Below, in pieces: positions 38,253 through 46,304 of a DNA stretch of 64,000 nucleotides (position 1 is the first letter of the stretch; every line of letters begins with the position of its first letter). The notes beneath the pieces were generated by a model. That model saw only the letters and a list, made by a program, of their open reading frames with translations. It had not been told where the DNA came from and ran no database searches. The translations under genes were made by a program, and so were the position numbers. This DNA is from Agarilytica sp033852175 (GTDB taxonomy: Bacteria; Pseudomonadota; Gammaproteobacteria; Pseudomonadales; Cellvibrionaceae), in contig JAWSUY010000006.1 in assembly GCA_033852175.1 (NCBI GenBank), positions 1 to 64,000 of the forward strand, written 5' to 3'.

Positions 38253-38588
38253 ATGGACATCATGGATACCATTAAGAAACAAATCGAAGATAATGCCATC
38301 ATTCTTTATATGAAAGGCTCTCCCAATGCCCCGCAATGTGGGTTCTCACAGAAAGCATCGCAAGCTGTTATGTCTTGCGGAGCACGTTTTGCGTATGTGG
38401 ATATTTTATCCAACCCTGAGATTCGCTCTGAATTGCCTAAATACGCCAACTGGCCGACTTTCCCGCAGTTGTGGGTAAAAGGTGAATTGGTTGGTGGCTG
38501 TGACATCATTACTGAAATGCACGAGAACGGCGAACTTAAAACGCTTGTGGAAGGTGCTGATCCAGGCGAAGACGACTCAGCAGAATAA
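38253..38588 (+). CDS. grxD: Monothiol glutaredoxin GrxD (Grx4)
   Basis: The 111-residue protein has the monothiol site CGFS (in APQCGFSQKA near residue 30), the lysine in LYMKG, WPTFPQLWVKGELVGGCDI and the glutathione-binding segment. Such proteins carry glutaredoxin-bridged 2Fe-2S clusters and take part in iron-sulfur delivery and iron sensing. ATG at 38253 is the start; a second ATG lies three codons on. A terminator follows at 38604-38647. Confidence 0.96.
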   Translation: MDIMDTIKKQIEDNAIILYMKGSPNAPQCGFSQKASQAVMSCGARFAYVDILSNPEIRSELPKYANWPTFPQLWVKGELVGGCDIITEMHENGELKTLVEGADPGEDDSAE

Positions 38589-38603
38589 TTGCTTATTTGT
38601 ATC

Positions 38604-38647
38604 AAAGCACCTTAGTCTTTGTTTCTAGCAAGGCGGGTGCTTTTTTT
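38604..38647 (+). terminator. Rho-independent terminator after grxD
   Basis: AAAGCACC pairs with GGTGCTTT across a 24-base loop, followed by TTTTTTT. It lies 16 bases after the grxD stop. Confidence 0.7.
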
Positions 38648-38664
38648 GTTTCTAGACACTGACC

Positions 38665-38711
38665 GCACCCCGCACCCCGCACCCCGTCCCCCGTCCCCCG
38701 TCCCCCGTCCC
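38665..38711. repeat. Tandem heptamers, GCACCCC x 3 then GTCCCCC x 3.7
   Basis: Two related 7-base units follow each other without a gap: three GCACCCC (38665-38685), three GTCCCCC (38686-38706) and a partial GTCCC. The units resemble the GTCACCC read from the array at 29348-29424. It lies between the grxD terminator and the iron-type operator of the porin gene. Confidence 0.92.
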
Positions 38712-38732
38712 TAAACTTTCCCAAAACCTATT

Positions 38733-38751
38733 GATATTAATTCTCATTACG
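38733..38751 (+). promoter_or_regulatory. Candidate Fur box
   Basis: GATATTAATTCTCATTACG matches the Fur consensus GATAATGATAATCATTATC at 13 of 19 positions. It is enclosed by an ATATTAAT/ATTAATAT inverted repeat (38734-38741 and 38752-38759). It lies about 47 bases ahead of the porin ATG, where a repressor would cover the promoter. Confidence 0.6.
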
Positions 38752-38797
38752 ATTAATATTCGCATCATTGGAAATTACACGGTTTATTGGGGAAGAC

Positions 38798-40021
38798 ATG
38801 AACAAATTGTTAGCGATTGGCGCGGTAGCGTTATTGGGTACGGCGTCGACTGCCTTTGCGGCACCTAGCCAAGAAGAAATGTGGAAAATCATTCAGCAGC
38901 AACAAACTGAAATTACGAGCCTTAAAAAAGAGCAGAAGAAGACGGATGAAGCTGTAGCCGAAACAGACAAAAAAGTTGAAGCGACAGCAGATGCTATTGA
39001 AGCAACAGGCGGCAGTCTTCCTAAGGCTCTGCAGTGGGCTACAAACACTACGATAGGCGGTTATGGCGAGCATCACTACAGCAACTATAAAGATTCTGGC
39101 GCTCCGGGCGCAGTGGAAAAAAATAGCTCTGTTGATGCGCATCGATATGTATTGTTTGTCGGTCACAAATTCTCTGACACGGTTCGCTTCTTTTCTGAAT
39201 TTGAGCTTGAGCATGGTCTTGCTGGCGACGGCAAGCCTGGCGAAGTTGAGTTAGAGCAAGCTTATATCGAATGGGATTACTCAAATAACCATTCATTGGT
39301 TGTTGGTCAGTTCTTGGTGCCAGTAGGTATTCTTAACGAAACGCACGAGCCGAATACTTTCTATGGTGTTGAGCGTAACCTAGTTGAAAAAAATATCGTT
39401 CCGACCACGTGGTGGGAAAGCGGCGTTATGTTTAAGGGGCAGATTGCGCCAGGCTTGAAGTATGATTTTGCTATTCATAGCGGTCTACACAACGACGATT
39501 TTAATATTCGAAAGGGTCGTCAAAAATCGGCTAAAGCTGTAGCGAATGATTTGGCGTATACCGGTCGTATTAAATACACTGGGGTTACAGGCTTAGAGCT
39601 AGCTGCAACACTTCAATACCAAGAAGATCTTACTCAGCGTGGCAACAATGAAGTGGGCGAGACATCATCTGCAACATTATTCGAAGCGCATGCGACCTAT
39701 AATGTTGGCGATTTCAGTGTTCGTGCTCTAATGGCCGAGTGGGATATTGATAGTGACGTAGCAGAAACTGATGGCCTTGATGAGCAATCAGGTTGGTACA
39801 TTGAGCCTTCTTATAAGGTTATGGATAGCTTAGGTCTGTTCATACGCTTCAGTCGTTGGGATAATACTGCAGGCGCAACAGGTAGCGAAGCAAAGCGTGC
39901 TACTGACTACGGTCTTAACTATTGGTTGACCTCGCAAGTTGTCTTCAAGGTTGATTACCAAAACTCTCATGAAGATACTAGCGTCGATAGCTTCAATCTT
40001 GGTGTTGGCTGGTCTTTCTAA
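38798..40021 (+). CDS. Outer-membrane porin with N-terminal coiled coil
   Basis: A 407-residue porin. ATG at 38798 follows GGGGAAG and gives a clean signal peptide (MNKLLAIGAVALLGTASTAFA); ten upstream in-frame residues are not part of it. The mature N-terminus (WKIIQQQQTEI onward, about residues 30-70) is a coiled coil, then a 16- or 18-strand barrel rich in alternating aromatic and polar residues, ending in GVGWSF with the terminal phenylalanine required for insertion. It resembles the OprO/OprP-like porin group. The candidate Fur box upstream and the FMN-binding and PepSY genes behind it suggest a role in iron or metal uptake. Confidence 0.85.
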   Translation: MNKLLAIGAVALLGTASTAFAAPSQEEMWKIIQQQQTEITSLKKEQKKTDEAVAETDKKVEATADAIEATGGSLPKALQWATNTTIGGYGEHHYSNYKDSGAPGAVEKNSSVDAHRYVLFVGHKFSDTVRFFSEFELEHGLAGDGKPGEVELEQAYIEWDYSNNHSLVVGQFLVPVGILNETHEPNTFYGVERNLVEKNIVPTTWWESGVMFKGQIAPGLKYDFAIHSGLHNDDFNIRKGRQKSAKAVANDLAYTGRIKYTGVTGLELAATLQYQEDLTQRGNNEVGETSSATLFEAHATYNVGDFSVRALMAEWDIDSDVAETDGLDEQSGWYIEPSYKVMDSLGLFIRFSRWDNTAGATGSEAKRATDYGLNYWLTSQVVFKVDYQNSHEDTSVDSFNLGVGWSF

Positions 40022-40052
40022 TTCGGGCTGAATGACAAAGTAAGTTACGATA

Positions 40053-40076
40053 AAAAGGTGGCATTGCCACCTTTCT
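40053..40076 (+). terminator. Hairpin after the porin gene
   Basis: AAAGGTGGC-ATT-GCCACCTTT is a perfect nine-pair stem followed by CTTGCG, 30 bases after the porin stop. The short T tail suggests a partial terminator or an mRNA-stabilising element between the abundant porin and the next gene. Confidence 0.55.
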
Positions 40077-40096
40077 TGCGTTGGACGATTTAATAA

Positions 40097-40627
40097 ATGA
40101 CAAAGTATTGGTTTGGTTTTTTACTGCTATTGCCGACTATAGCAGTCTCGGAAGTTCTTAAATCCTCAGAGCAGTTTATTGCAGAAGCTTTTGAATCTTC
40201 GCCAAAACGCGAAGTTCTATGGCTTAATCAAGAGATAAAAGCTCAAGTCAGAGACGAAATAGATTATCAGCTAAATCAGCTGCGTGTGCGCTATTGGGCA
40301 CAAGGTTCGCGCACAGCATGGATTTTGGAGGAGGTTGGAAAGGAGGAGGTCATCACTATCGGTATCGTTGTCGACAAAAATAAAATCGAACACTTTGATG
40401 TGTTGGTTTACCGAGAAAGTCGTGGTGGAGAGATTAAGCATGGTTTCTTTACCAAGCAGTTTATTGGGGCTGGCTTAACGCAAGCGCGCAGTAAAATGGG
40501 TTTAAGTGAGCGAATTGACGGTATAACGGGAGCCACTCTTTCCGTGCGCGCGACGAAAAAGGTCGCTACACTGGCGCTCTTTTTACACCAGCAGACCGAT
40601 TACGCCACCCATGTCGAGAAAAAGTAA
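40097..40627 (+). CDS. Periplasmic FMN-binding domain protein
   Basis: The protein (176 residues) has a signal peptide (MTKYWFGFLLLLPTIAVS) and an FMN-binding domain of the NqrC/RnfG type. The flavinylation motif Dxx(S/T)GA(S/T) is seen as DGITGATLSV near residue 149; ApbE normally attaches FMN to the last Thr/Ser. This predicts an electron carrier on the outer side of the inner membrane. It overlaps the PepSY gene by 17 bases, so the two are translationally coupled. Similar pairs feed electrons to extracytoplasmic reductases; a ferric reductase role is inferred. Confidence 0.85.
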   Translation: MTKYWFGFLLLLPTIAVSEVLKSSEQFIAEAFESSPKREVLWLNQEIKAQVRDEIDYQLNQLRVRYWAQGSRTAWILEEVGKEEVITIGIVVDKNKIEHFDVLVYRESRGGEIKHGFFTKQFIGAGLTQARSKMGLSERIDGITGATLSVRATKKVATLALFLHQQTDYATHVEKK

Positions 40628-41357
40628 ACTACGTCGCAATATCACCCTATGGCATAAACGAATAGGCGTAACGAGTGCCGTATTTGTTTTTATTCTGAGC
40701 GCTACAGGGTTCCTTCTTAATCACACATCTGATTTTTCTCTCGACAGTCGATATATCACTTCCTCTTGGTTGCTCAAACTTTACTCTGTTAAGAGTCCGG
40801 AGATTCGCTCGTATAAACTGGGTGATGACTGGATTAGTCAGGCTGAGGGCTCGCTTTTTTTTAATGCAGAGTATCTGTCGAGTTGTGATGGGCAATTGAT
40901 GGGCACGGTTAGTTTGGAGAATTATTGGGTTGCCGTGTGTAAAAAAAGCAGCGTACTGTTCTCGTTTGAGAATAGTGTCATTGAAATAATAGACGGAACG
41001 TTTGGCTTGCCTGCGCCCATTGCGAGAGCGGGCTTATGCGGTGCTTATGTCTGTGTGAGGAGTGGTGAGGCTGATATTCGGCTTAACTTTGAATCGCTGG
41101 AGTGGGTGGGTATAGTTGAGCAAGCAGTGCTTTGGTCTCGCTCTGAGCGGTTGCCTAGTGATTTGGCTGCAGGTGTTGAGCTTGTGTCGAAGTCCAAAGT
41201 GATTAGTGTGGAGAAGCTTGTTTTAGACCTTCATGCGGGTCGGTTCTTTGGGTGGGCGGGTCAATTTGTTGTGGATGTTATGGCGCTGTGTTTCTGTTTG
41301 TTTGCGGGTTCTGGGATCTATGTTTGGGCTTCAAAGCGTCAAAAATCTAAGTCTTGA
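40611..41357 (+). CDS. PepSY-associated transmembrane protein
   Basis: A 248-residue inner-membrane protein with one helix near residue 15-35 (TLWHKRIGVTSAVFVFILSATGFLLNH), a periplasmic part of about 170 residues, and one near 215-240. The histidines in LWHKRIG and LDLHAGRFFG are the typical pair of PepSY-TM proteins that bind heme in iron-uptake reductases. It overlaps the FMN-binding gene, so electrons probably pass between them. Compared with four-helix PepSY reductases it is short. Confidence 0.8.
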   Translation: MSRKSKLRRNITLWHKRIGVTSAVFVFILSATGFLLNHTSDFSLDSRYITSSWLLKLYSVKSPEIRSYKLGDDWISQAEGSLFFNAEYLSSCDGQLMGTVSLENYWVAVCKKSSVLFSFENSVIEIIDGTFGLPAPIARAGLCGAYVCVRSGEADIRLNFESLEWVGIVEQAVLWSRSERLPSDLAAGVELVSKSKVISVEKLVLDLHAGRFFGWAGQFVVDVMALCFCLFAGSGIYVWASKRQKSKS

Positions 41358-41519
41358 GCTTTTCTAGCCGTTATTTATTGCGGTCTATTATTCTTTGTAG
41401 TACTTCTTTTTTGTCTTAATAATTCTAGCGTTGATTGAAGATGCTTTTGGCGGCGTAAAATGTGTCTGCTTATGCCCCCCTTCGGTTGGTTGTATATCTT
41501 GAGGGCTGTCTCAGGCGGG

Positions 41520-41696
41520 TAGGCATCGGAATCGGTGAGCCGGAAGAAAGTGTTGAAAGCTATCAAATTATTAGTGTCGACAAAGCAGTGCTTGATTTTC
41601 ATCAGGGTCGCCTTTTTGGGCTTTAGCTGTGGCTTACGGTTTTTATAGTGCTTCACCGTGAGAGGGGGGGGGGGAGGGCTTCAAAACGAAAGAAGT
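41520..41696 (+). pseudogene. Fragment of a second PepSY-type gene
   Basis: One plus-strand frame reads IISVDKAVLDFHQGRLFGL, close to ISVEKLVLDLHAGRFFGW in the intact gene, then a stop, and after an 11-G run (41664-41674) ASKRKK, close to ASKRQK at the end of the intact protein. The match in content and spacing points to a decayed duplicate of the C-terminal part. Divergence is too high for a recent event. Confidence 0.45.
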
Positions 41697-41901
41697 AGTT
41701 TCTATCATTTGAAATGATTTTCTGTTTTTTGGAGGGTTTTTCTTGTTGTAACGCTCTAGTCTCATGCTAAGAGCTGTCTGTTTTTACTTCATTTGTAATT
41801 AAGCATTAAATATTATTGATAGTGGGCAGTATTTAAAAACCGCTCTAAATCTGCATCGTCCATCGTTTGCTGTAAATGCCAGATCTTGAGTGGACAGGCA
41901 T

Positions 41902-41930
41902 AAAAAAACCCCTGGTGATGCACCAAGGGC
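41902..41930 (-). terminator. Rho-independent terminator of the TonB-dependent receptor gene
   Basis: On the minus strand CCCTTGGTG-CAT-CACCAGGGG (one G-T pair) is followed by TTTTTTT. It lies about 30 bases after the receptor stop. Confidence 0.88.
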
Positions 41931-41961
41931 TTTGTGGTCTGATTATTTTAAGCTGGAATGC

Positions 41962-44349
41962 TTAGAACATTTTATAGCCAAATGATAGGGAAACGGTTCT
42001 TGGCGCTCCCTGGAAGGCTGTTGAAAAGTTGAAGTTTGGACCGAAGTTATAGCCAGAAACCCGGTACTCTTTGTCTGTAAGGTTTTTAGCGTTTAAAGAT
42101 ACGGTAGCTCGTTCATCTGCAGACGTCCAAGCGATGTTTGCATCAACAGTACCGTAGCCTTCTTGGTCAATAGGAGAAGCTGTTTCAAACATCTGAACGT
42201 CATCACGGTATGCATAACCAATGTTCGCATTTAGTGATCCGATGCTGCCGATCTCTGTATCGTACACAAGTTTAAGGTTGTAGGTGAACTCAGGTGTATT
42301 CTGAATATCACGTTGACTAGAAACGTCTATAGGGGGAAGGGTTGGTTCGCCGTTCGCCGTTAGAGGATCGGTTGGATCTAGGACCAAGTACTCATCAATA
42401 CTGGTGTCTATGTAGCCGCCAGAAAATAGCAAGGTCAGCGAGTCTGAAACTGCGAATGTTGTTTCAATTTCAAGCCCGGCTAGGGTAGCATCACCAACAT
42501 TTTCTACTGCGTTTACAGGCGTGGATTGCCCAAAAACAACAGGGTTAACAGCTTGCAAGTTTTTGTAATCTGAATAGAAAAGAGATGAGTTTACGCGAAG
42601 TCTGCCATCCATAAATTCACCCTTCATGCCTAGCTCGTAAGCGTTAACTTCTTCGGGGTCAAATCCTTCAGTAACTGATACTCCACGAACTCTTTCGTTT
42701 GCTCGCATATCAAAGCCGCCAGATTTGAAACCTTGGCTCCAGCCACCATAAACCATGATGTCATCAGTGATATCAAAGTTAACACCAAGTCGTGGGGAGA
42801 TATCTGTATACGTCTCGTTGAGCGAGCCTCGGGGGGTGTCGTCTATGACAGGGCTACCGTCTGGATTTAAGAGGAGGTCACCATTTACGTCGACAGGAGG
42901 AAGAAGACCTGCGACGCGAGAGTCAACGCGGTATGTGTCAAGACGCCAAATTTCCGCAGGGCAAACACCGTTGACTACACAGCCAAAGCCTGCATCGCCA
43001 ATAGGTCCTAGAAGCATGTTGTATATATTTGCAGTCTTTTTGTCAGATGTGTAACGCAATCCGCCATAGACCTGAACGCGATCAGTAATGTCGAATTGCG
43101 CATCGACATAAGCTGATTGACTTTCTGTCTGAACGTCACCGCCATTAGCCAGGGTGAGAAGAAGGTTTTCTCGTGGGTCGGGTGTACCGGTAAGAATGGG
43201 AGCGTCAAAAGCGCCCGCAGCGTTACCATCATAATAAAACAAGCCGCCAACCAAACTGAAAGTGTCTGAAGAGTAATTCAGTTGAAGTTCTTGTGAGAAC
43301 TGGCGATCTTTGTAGTAAGCATATACGTCTAACGTTGGAAGTGCTGTACCATCGAAATCGATTTGAGTGTTTTTAGTCTCGCCTTTACGGTATGAACTTA
43401 TCGATTTTACTTGGATACTTTCACTTACATCGTATTCTATCGATAATGCGCCGCCGCTTGAATCGACATTTTGAACGCCTGGACCGTCATCGTTTTGAGC
43501 GGAGCCGTTTGTATCATGCACGTCATCTGTTTGGGCGTACGCGTTGCCTGCGTCTACTTGACCGCTAACTATTACATAGGGCCCTATTGCGTTTGACTCA
43601 TCGCGAGTCTCATCGTATGACAGACGAATAAAAAGATCTTCGGAAGGTGTGTACTCAAAGCTAATACGACCTGATTGAATATCTTTACCGCCGTTTTCGA
43701 TATCCAATGTTTCGTTCCAGCCATAACCTTCACGGTTAAGAAGTGCGCCAGAAACGCCAACATAAAGCACGTCATCTACAACAGGAACTTGTACTGATAA
43801 TTTGAGGTCTCTTTGTTGGTATGTGCCAAGGGTAGCTTTTATGGACGCATTCCCTTCGCCAGACATGCGACGGGTCACGTATTTAACTGCACCACCGATG
43901 GTGTTTTTACCGTATAGCGTACCTTGTGGTCCACGAAGTATTTCGATTCGTTCAACATCGTACACTTCTAGAACTGCACCTTGAGGGCGGGCGAAGTAAA
44001 CATCGTCTACATAAATGCCAACACCTGGTTCAAATCCCCATAGTGGATCTTGTTGGCCAATACCGCGTATGAATGCTGTAAGGGTGGAGTTAGTGCCACG
44101 GCTTACTTCTAGTGTTGTGTTCGGAGAGGATTTTGAAAGCTCAGTAATGTCTGAAATGCCACCGCTAGCCAAGTCCGCTGCGCTAAAAGCACTTACAGCA
44201 ACAGGAACGTCTTGCAGTGACTGCTCACGCTTCTGAGCAGTAACAATAACTTCTTCTAGCTGAGGAGCTGCGAAAGTTGGTACCGAGATCGGTAACGCAA
44301 TCGCTACTGCAACCGCAAGCGGGTTTAATAGTAATTTACTTTTTTTCAT
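41962..44349 (-). CDS. TonB-dependent outer-membrane receptor
   Basis: About 795 residues from ATG 44349 (AGGTG ahead; the frame also opens at GTG 44358). A signal peptide ends at PTFA, followed by the TonB box EEVIVTAQKR. The plug domain has VPVAVSAFS, FIRGIGQQDPLWG and ERIEILRGPQGTLYGKNTIGG; the barrel ends in SFGYKMF with a terminal Phe. It belongs to the large group of receptors common in marine Gammaproteobacteria and sphingomonads, used for many organic substrates as well as siderophores. No Fur box is seen. It is divergent from the GntP permease gene (308 bases between), at the edge of the hydroxybutyrate locus. Import of hydroxybutyrate oligomers is only a context-based guess. Confidence 0.9.
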   Translation of the reverse strand: MKKSKLLLNPLAVAVAIALPISVPTFAAPQLEEVIVTAQKREQSLQDVPVAVSAFSAADLASGGISDITELSKSSPNTTLEVSRGTNSTLTAFIRGIGQQDPLWGFEPGVGIYVDDVYFARPQGAVLEVYDVERIEILRGPQGTLYGKNTIGGAVKYVTRRMSGEGNASIKATLGTYQQRDLKLSVQVPVVDDVLYVGVSGALLNREGYGWNETLDIENGGKDIQSGRISFEYTPSEDLFIRLSYDETRDESNAIGPYVIVSGQVDAGNAYAQTDDVHDTNGSAQNDDGPGVQNVDSSGGALSIEYDVSESIQVKSISSYRKGETKNTQIDFDGTALPTLDVYAYYKDRQFSQELQLNYSSDTFSLVGGLFYYDGNAAGAFDAPILTGTPDPRENLLLTLANGGDVQTESQSAYVDAQFDITDRVQVYGGLRYTSDKKTANIYNMLLGPIGDAGFGCVVNGVCPAEIWRLDTYRVDSRVAGLLPPVDVNGDLLLNPDGSPVIDDTPRGSLNETYTDISPRLGVNFDITDDIMVYGGWSQGFKSGGFDMRANERVRGVSVTEGFDPEEVNAYELGMKGEFMDGRLRVNSSLFYSDYKNLQAVNPVVFGQSTPVNAVENVGDATLAGLEIETTFAVSDSLTLLFSGGYIDTSIDEYLVLDPTDPLTANGEPTLPPIDVSSQRDIQNTPEFTYNLKLVYDTEIGSIGSLNANIGYAYRDDVQMFETASPIDQEGYGTVDANIAWTSADERATVSLNAKNLTDKEYRVSGYNFGPNFNFSTAFQGAPRTVSLSFGYKMF

Positions 44350-44657
44350 GATGCACACCTGTGTGGTTATCTATTAGTTGATGTATTATTTTTTTGGTGA
44401 TGTGTTTATCCGAAGCATTCTAATGCTATTCCACTTCTTGCGGCAAGCTTAAATAGCGTGTCTTTTTTAATTATCTCTTTCTTTATAGATGATGTTAACG
44501 ATGCACCCGCAGCAAACCTGATCACAAAGTAACCGAATTTTTAATTTTCTACTGTTTTCTAAAATTCACTTCACTCAGGGTTGTAGCGGAACTACACTCA
44601 CCACTCGTTAACACTGTCTTTAACAATAAAAGTAAATAGATTTTTAAAAGGCCAATT

Positions 44658-45968
44658 ATGATTAGTGTGTTGGGATTAATAACGGCGCTTGTGTTGCTCG
44701 TAATTTTAACGATCCGCGGAATGAACTTGATGATTGCGGCGCCATTCTGTGCGATTCTTGTTGCATTGACCGGGGGTTTGCCGATTATTCCTGATGTTAC
44801 GCAGACTCAAAGCTTTATTACGGTGTATATGGATGGCTTTGCTGAATTTCTTGGTTCATGGTTCTTTATGTTTCTGTTGGGCTCTTTATTCGGCAAATTT
44901 ATGGAGGAGTCAGGCGCCGCAGATAAAATAGCGTTAACAATTGTTGATTACCTGGGCATGAAAAATGCCGTTGCGGCAATTATTATTTCTTGTGCGATTA
45001 TGACGTATGGCGGCGTTAGCTTATTTGTTGTGGCGTTTTCTGTTTACCCAATGGCGGTCAGTTTATTTAAAAAGGCGGACTTACCGCGCCGGTTTATTCC
45101 TGCTGCGATGGCTTTTGGTTCGGTAACGTTTACGATGACTTCAGCAGGATCGCCAGAGATTCAAAACTGGATTCCGGTTAAATTTTTGGGTACTACACCA
45201 TATGCTGCGTGGGAAGTGAGCTTATTTGTCGCGATCTGCATGGCGTCTTTTGGCTTTTGGTGGCTAAATCGTATGGTTAAAAACGCTCTTGCTAAGGGAG
45301 AGGCGTTTTCCGCGAGAAAGGATGACCCTGAGCCAAAGGATTTAGATTCCCTCCCTCCTTTTTGGGCGTCTGTCATTCCGATTATCACGGTATTGGTTAT
45401 TACGTTTATCTTTCATGAGCAATATGCGCAATATTCGCTGGTCATGTCTTTGGCATCCGGTTGTCTAGCGGCTTGGTTTGTGACTCATCGCAGCATGGAA
45501 GGTTTGGATAGGGTTGTAGCGCAGGGCACAACTGGTGCCGTTATTGCGATTGCCAACACTTCAGCGGTTGTTGGTTTTGGGTCGGTAGCGAAAGCTTCCC
45601 CTGCATTTGATCTTGCGGTTGGTGCTATTACTAGCTTACCGGGTAACGAGCTGATTGGTGCGGCTGTTGCGGTAACGTCTATTGCTGCGATGACGGGATC
45701 GGCTTCGGGTGGGCAAAGTATTGCGCTACCGGTATTGGCACCACATTATCTAGATGCCGGTGTTGACCCAGAGGCGCTGCATCGAGTTGTTGCGATATCT
45801 TCAGGGGCTTTGGACAGTTTGCCTCACAATGGTTATGTGGTGACAACAATTCGCGCAATTTGTCATGAGACGCATAAAGCTGCGTATGGCCCAATGGCCG
45901 CATTAACGGTCGTTATTCCTATGCTGGGAACCGTTTTGGCGCTCGCTTGCTTTATCCTATTTGATTAG
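44658..45968 (+). CDS. GntP-family permease, probably for 3-hydroxybutyrate
   Basis: This 436-residue protein has about 12-13 membrane helices and the GntP/CitM-like features FLLGSLFGKFMEESGAA, GGVSLFVVAFSVYP and SGALDSLPHNG. The family imports gluconate and other small hydroxy-acids with protons. A GntP-type permease gene sits beside hydroxybutyrate dehydrogenase in Pseudomonas, and here the gene is followed by an oligomer hydrolase and the PHB genes, so D-3-hydroxybutyrate is the likely substrate (inference). A terminator follows at 46182-46220. Confidence 0.86.
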   Translation: MISVLGLITALVLLVILTIRGMNLMIAAPFCAILVALTGGLPIIPDVTQTQSFITVYMDGFAEFLGSWFFMFLLGSLFGKFMEESGAADKIALTIVDYLGMKNAVAAIIISCAIMTYGGVSLFVVAFSVYPMAVSLFKKADLPRRFIPAAMAFGSVTFTMTSAGSPEIQNWIPVKFLGTTPYAAWEVSLFVAICMASFGFWWLNRMVKNALAKGEAFSARKDDPEPKDLDSLPPFWASVIPIITVLVITFIFHEQYAQYSLVMSLASGCLAAWFVTHRSMEGLDRVVAQGTTGAVIAIANTSAVVGFGSVAKASPAFDLAVGAITSLPGNELIGAAVAVTSIAAMTGSASGGQSIALPVLAPHYLDAGVDPEALHRVVAISSGALDSLPHNGYVVTTIRAICHETHKAAYGPMAALTVVIPMLGTVLALACFILFD

Positions 45969-46181
45969 CTGCTACTCAGGTAGGAGCGCCTACCGCGCGG
46001 AACGAACGGAAAATATGCCTGTTACGCTGCAGGATTGTTTTTTGTTTTGAATGAATCGGCCTCAGCAGGCAGCGGTTGAGCGCAATAATTTTAAAATTTG
46101 TTCACGTTACATTCTTGCGATATGGGCGTGTAATCGATAACTGTACATGAGTGCTTTGTTCGGTTAAGGTCGTTGACAGCT

Positions 46182-46220
46182 AAAAGCCTGCATTCAATTA
46201 CTTTGAATGCAGGCTTTTTT
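46182..46220 (+). terminator. Rho-independent terminator after the GntP permease
   Basis: AAAAGCCTGCATTCAA-TTAC-TTTGAATGCAGGCTTTTTT forms a long near-perfect stem with a T run, 210 bases behind the permease and before the hydrolase gene. Confidence 0.9.
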
Positions 46221-46304
46221 GTGCGCTAAATTTAAGTAAATATCGTTCCATTCAAGTTGAGCTTTAGTTTGTAGTAAAACGTTGTGATACGGGGTAAGTG
46301 GTTT

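Noticed and set aside
38079..38336. Minus-strand frame overlapping the start of grxD
   Set aside because: Runs antisense to a certain gene, and no family resemblance.
41375..41656. Minus-strand frame of 93 residues behind the PepSY gene
   Set aside because: It is the antisense of the PepSY-like fragment, which explains the open frame better.
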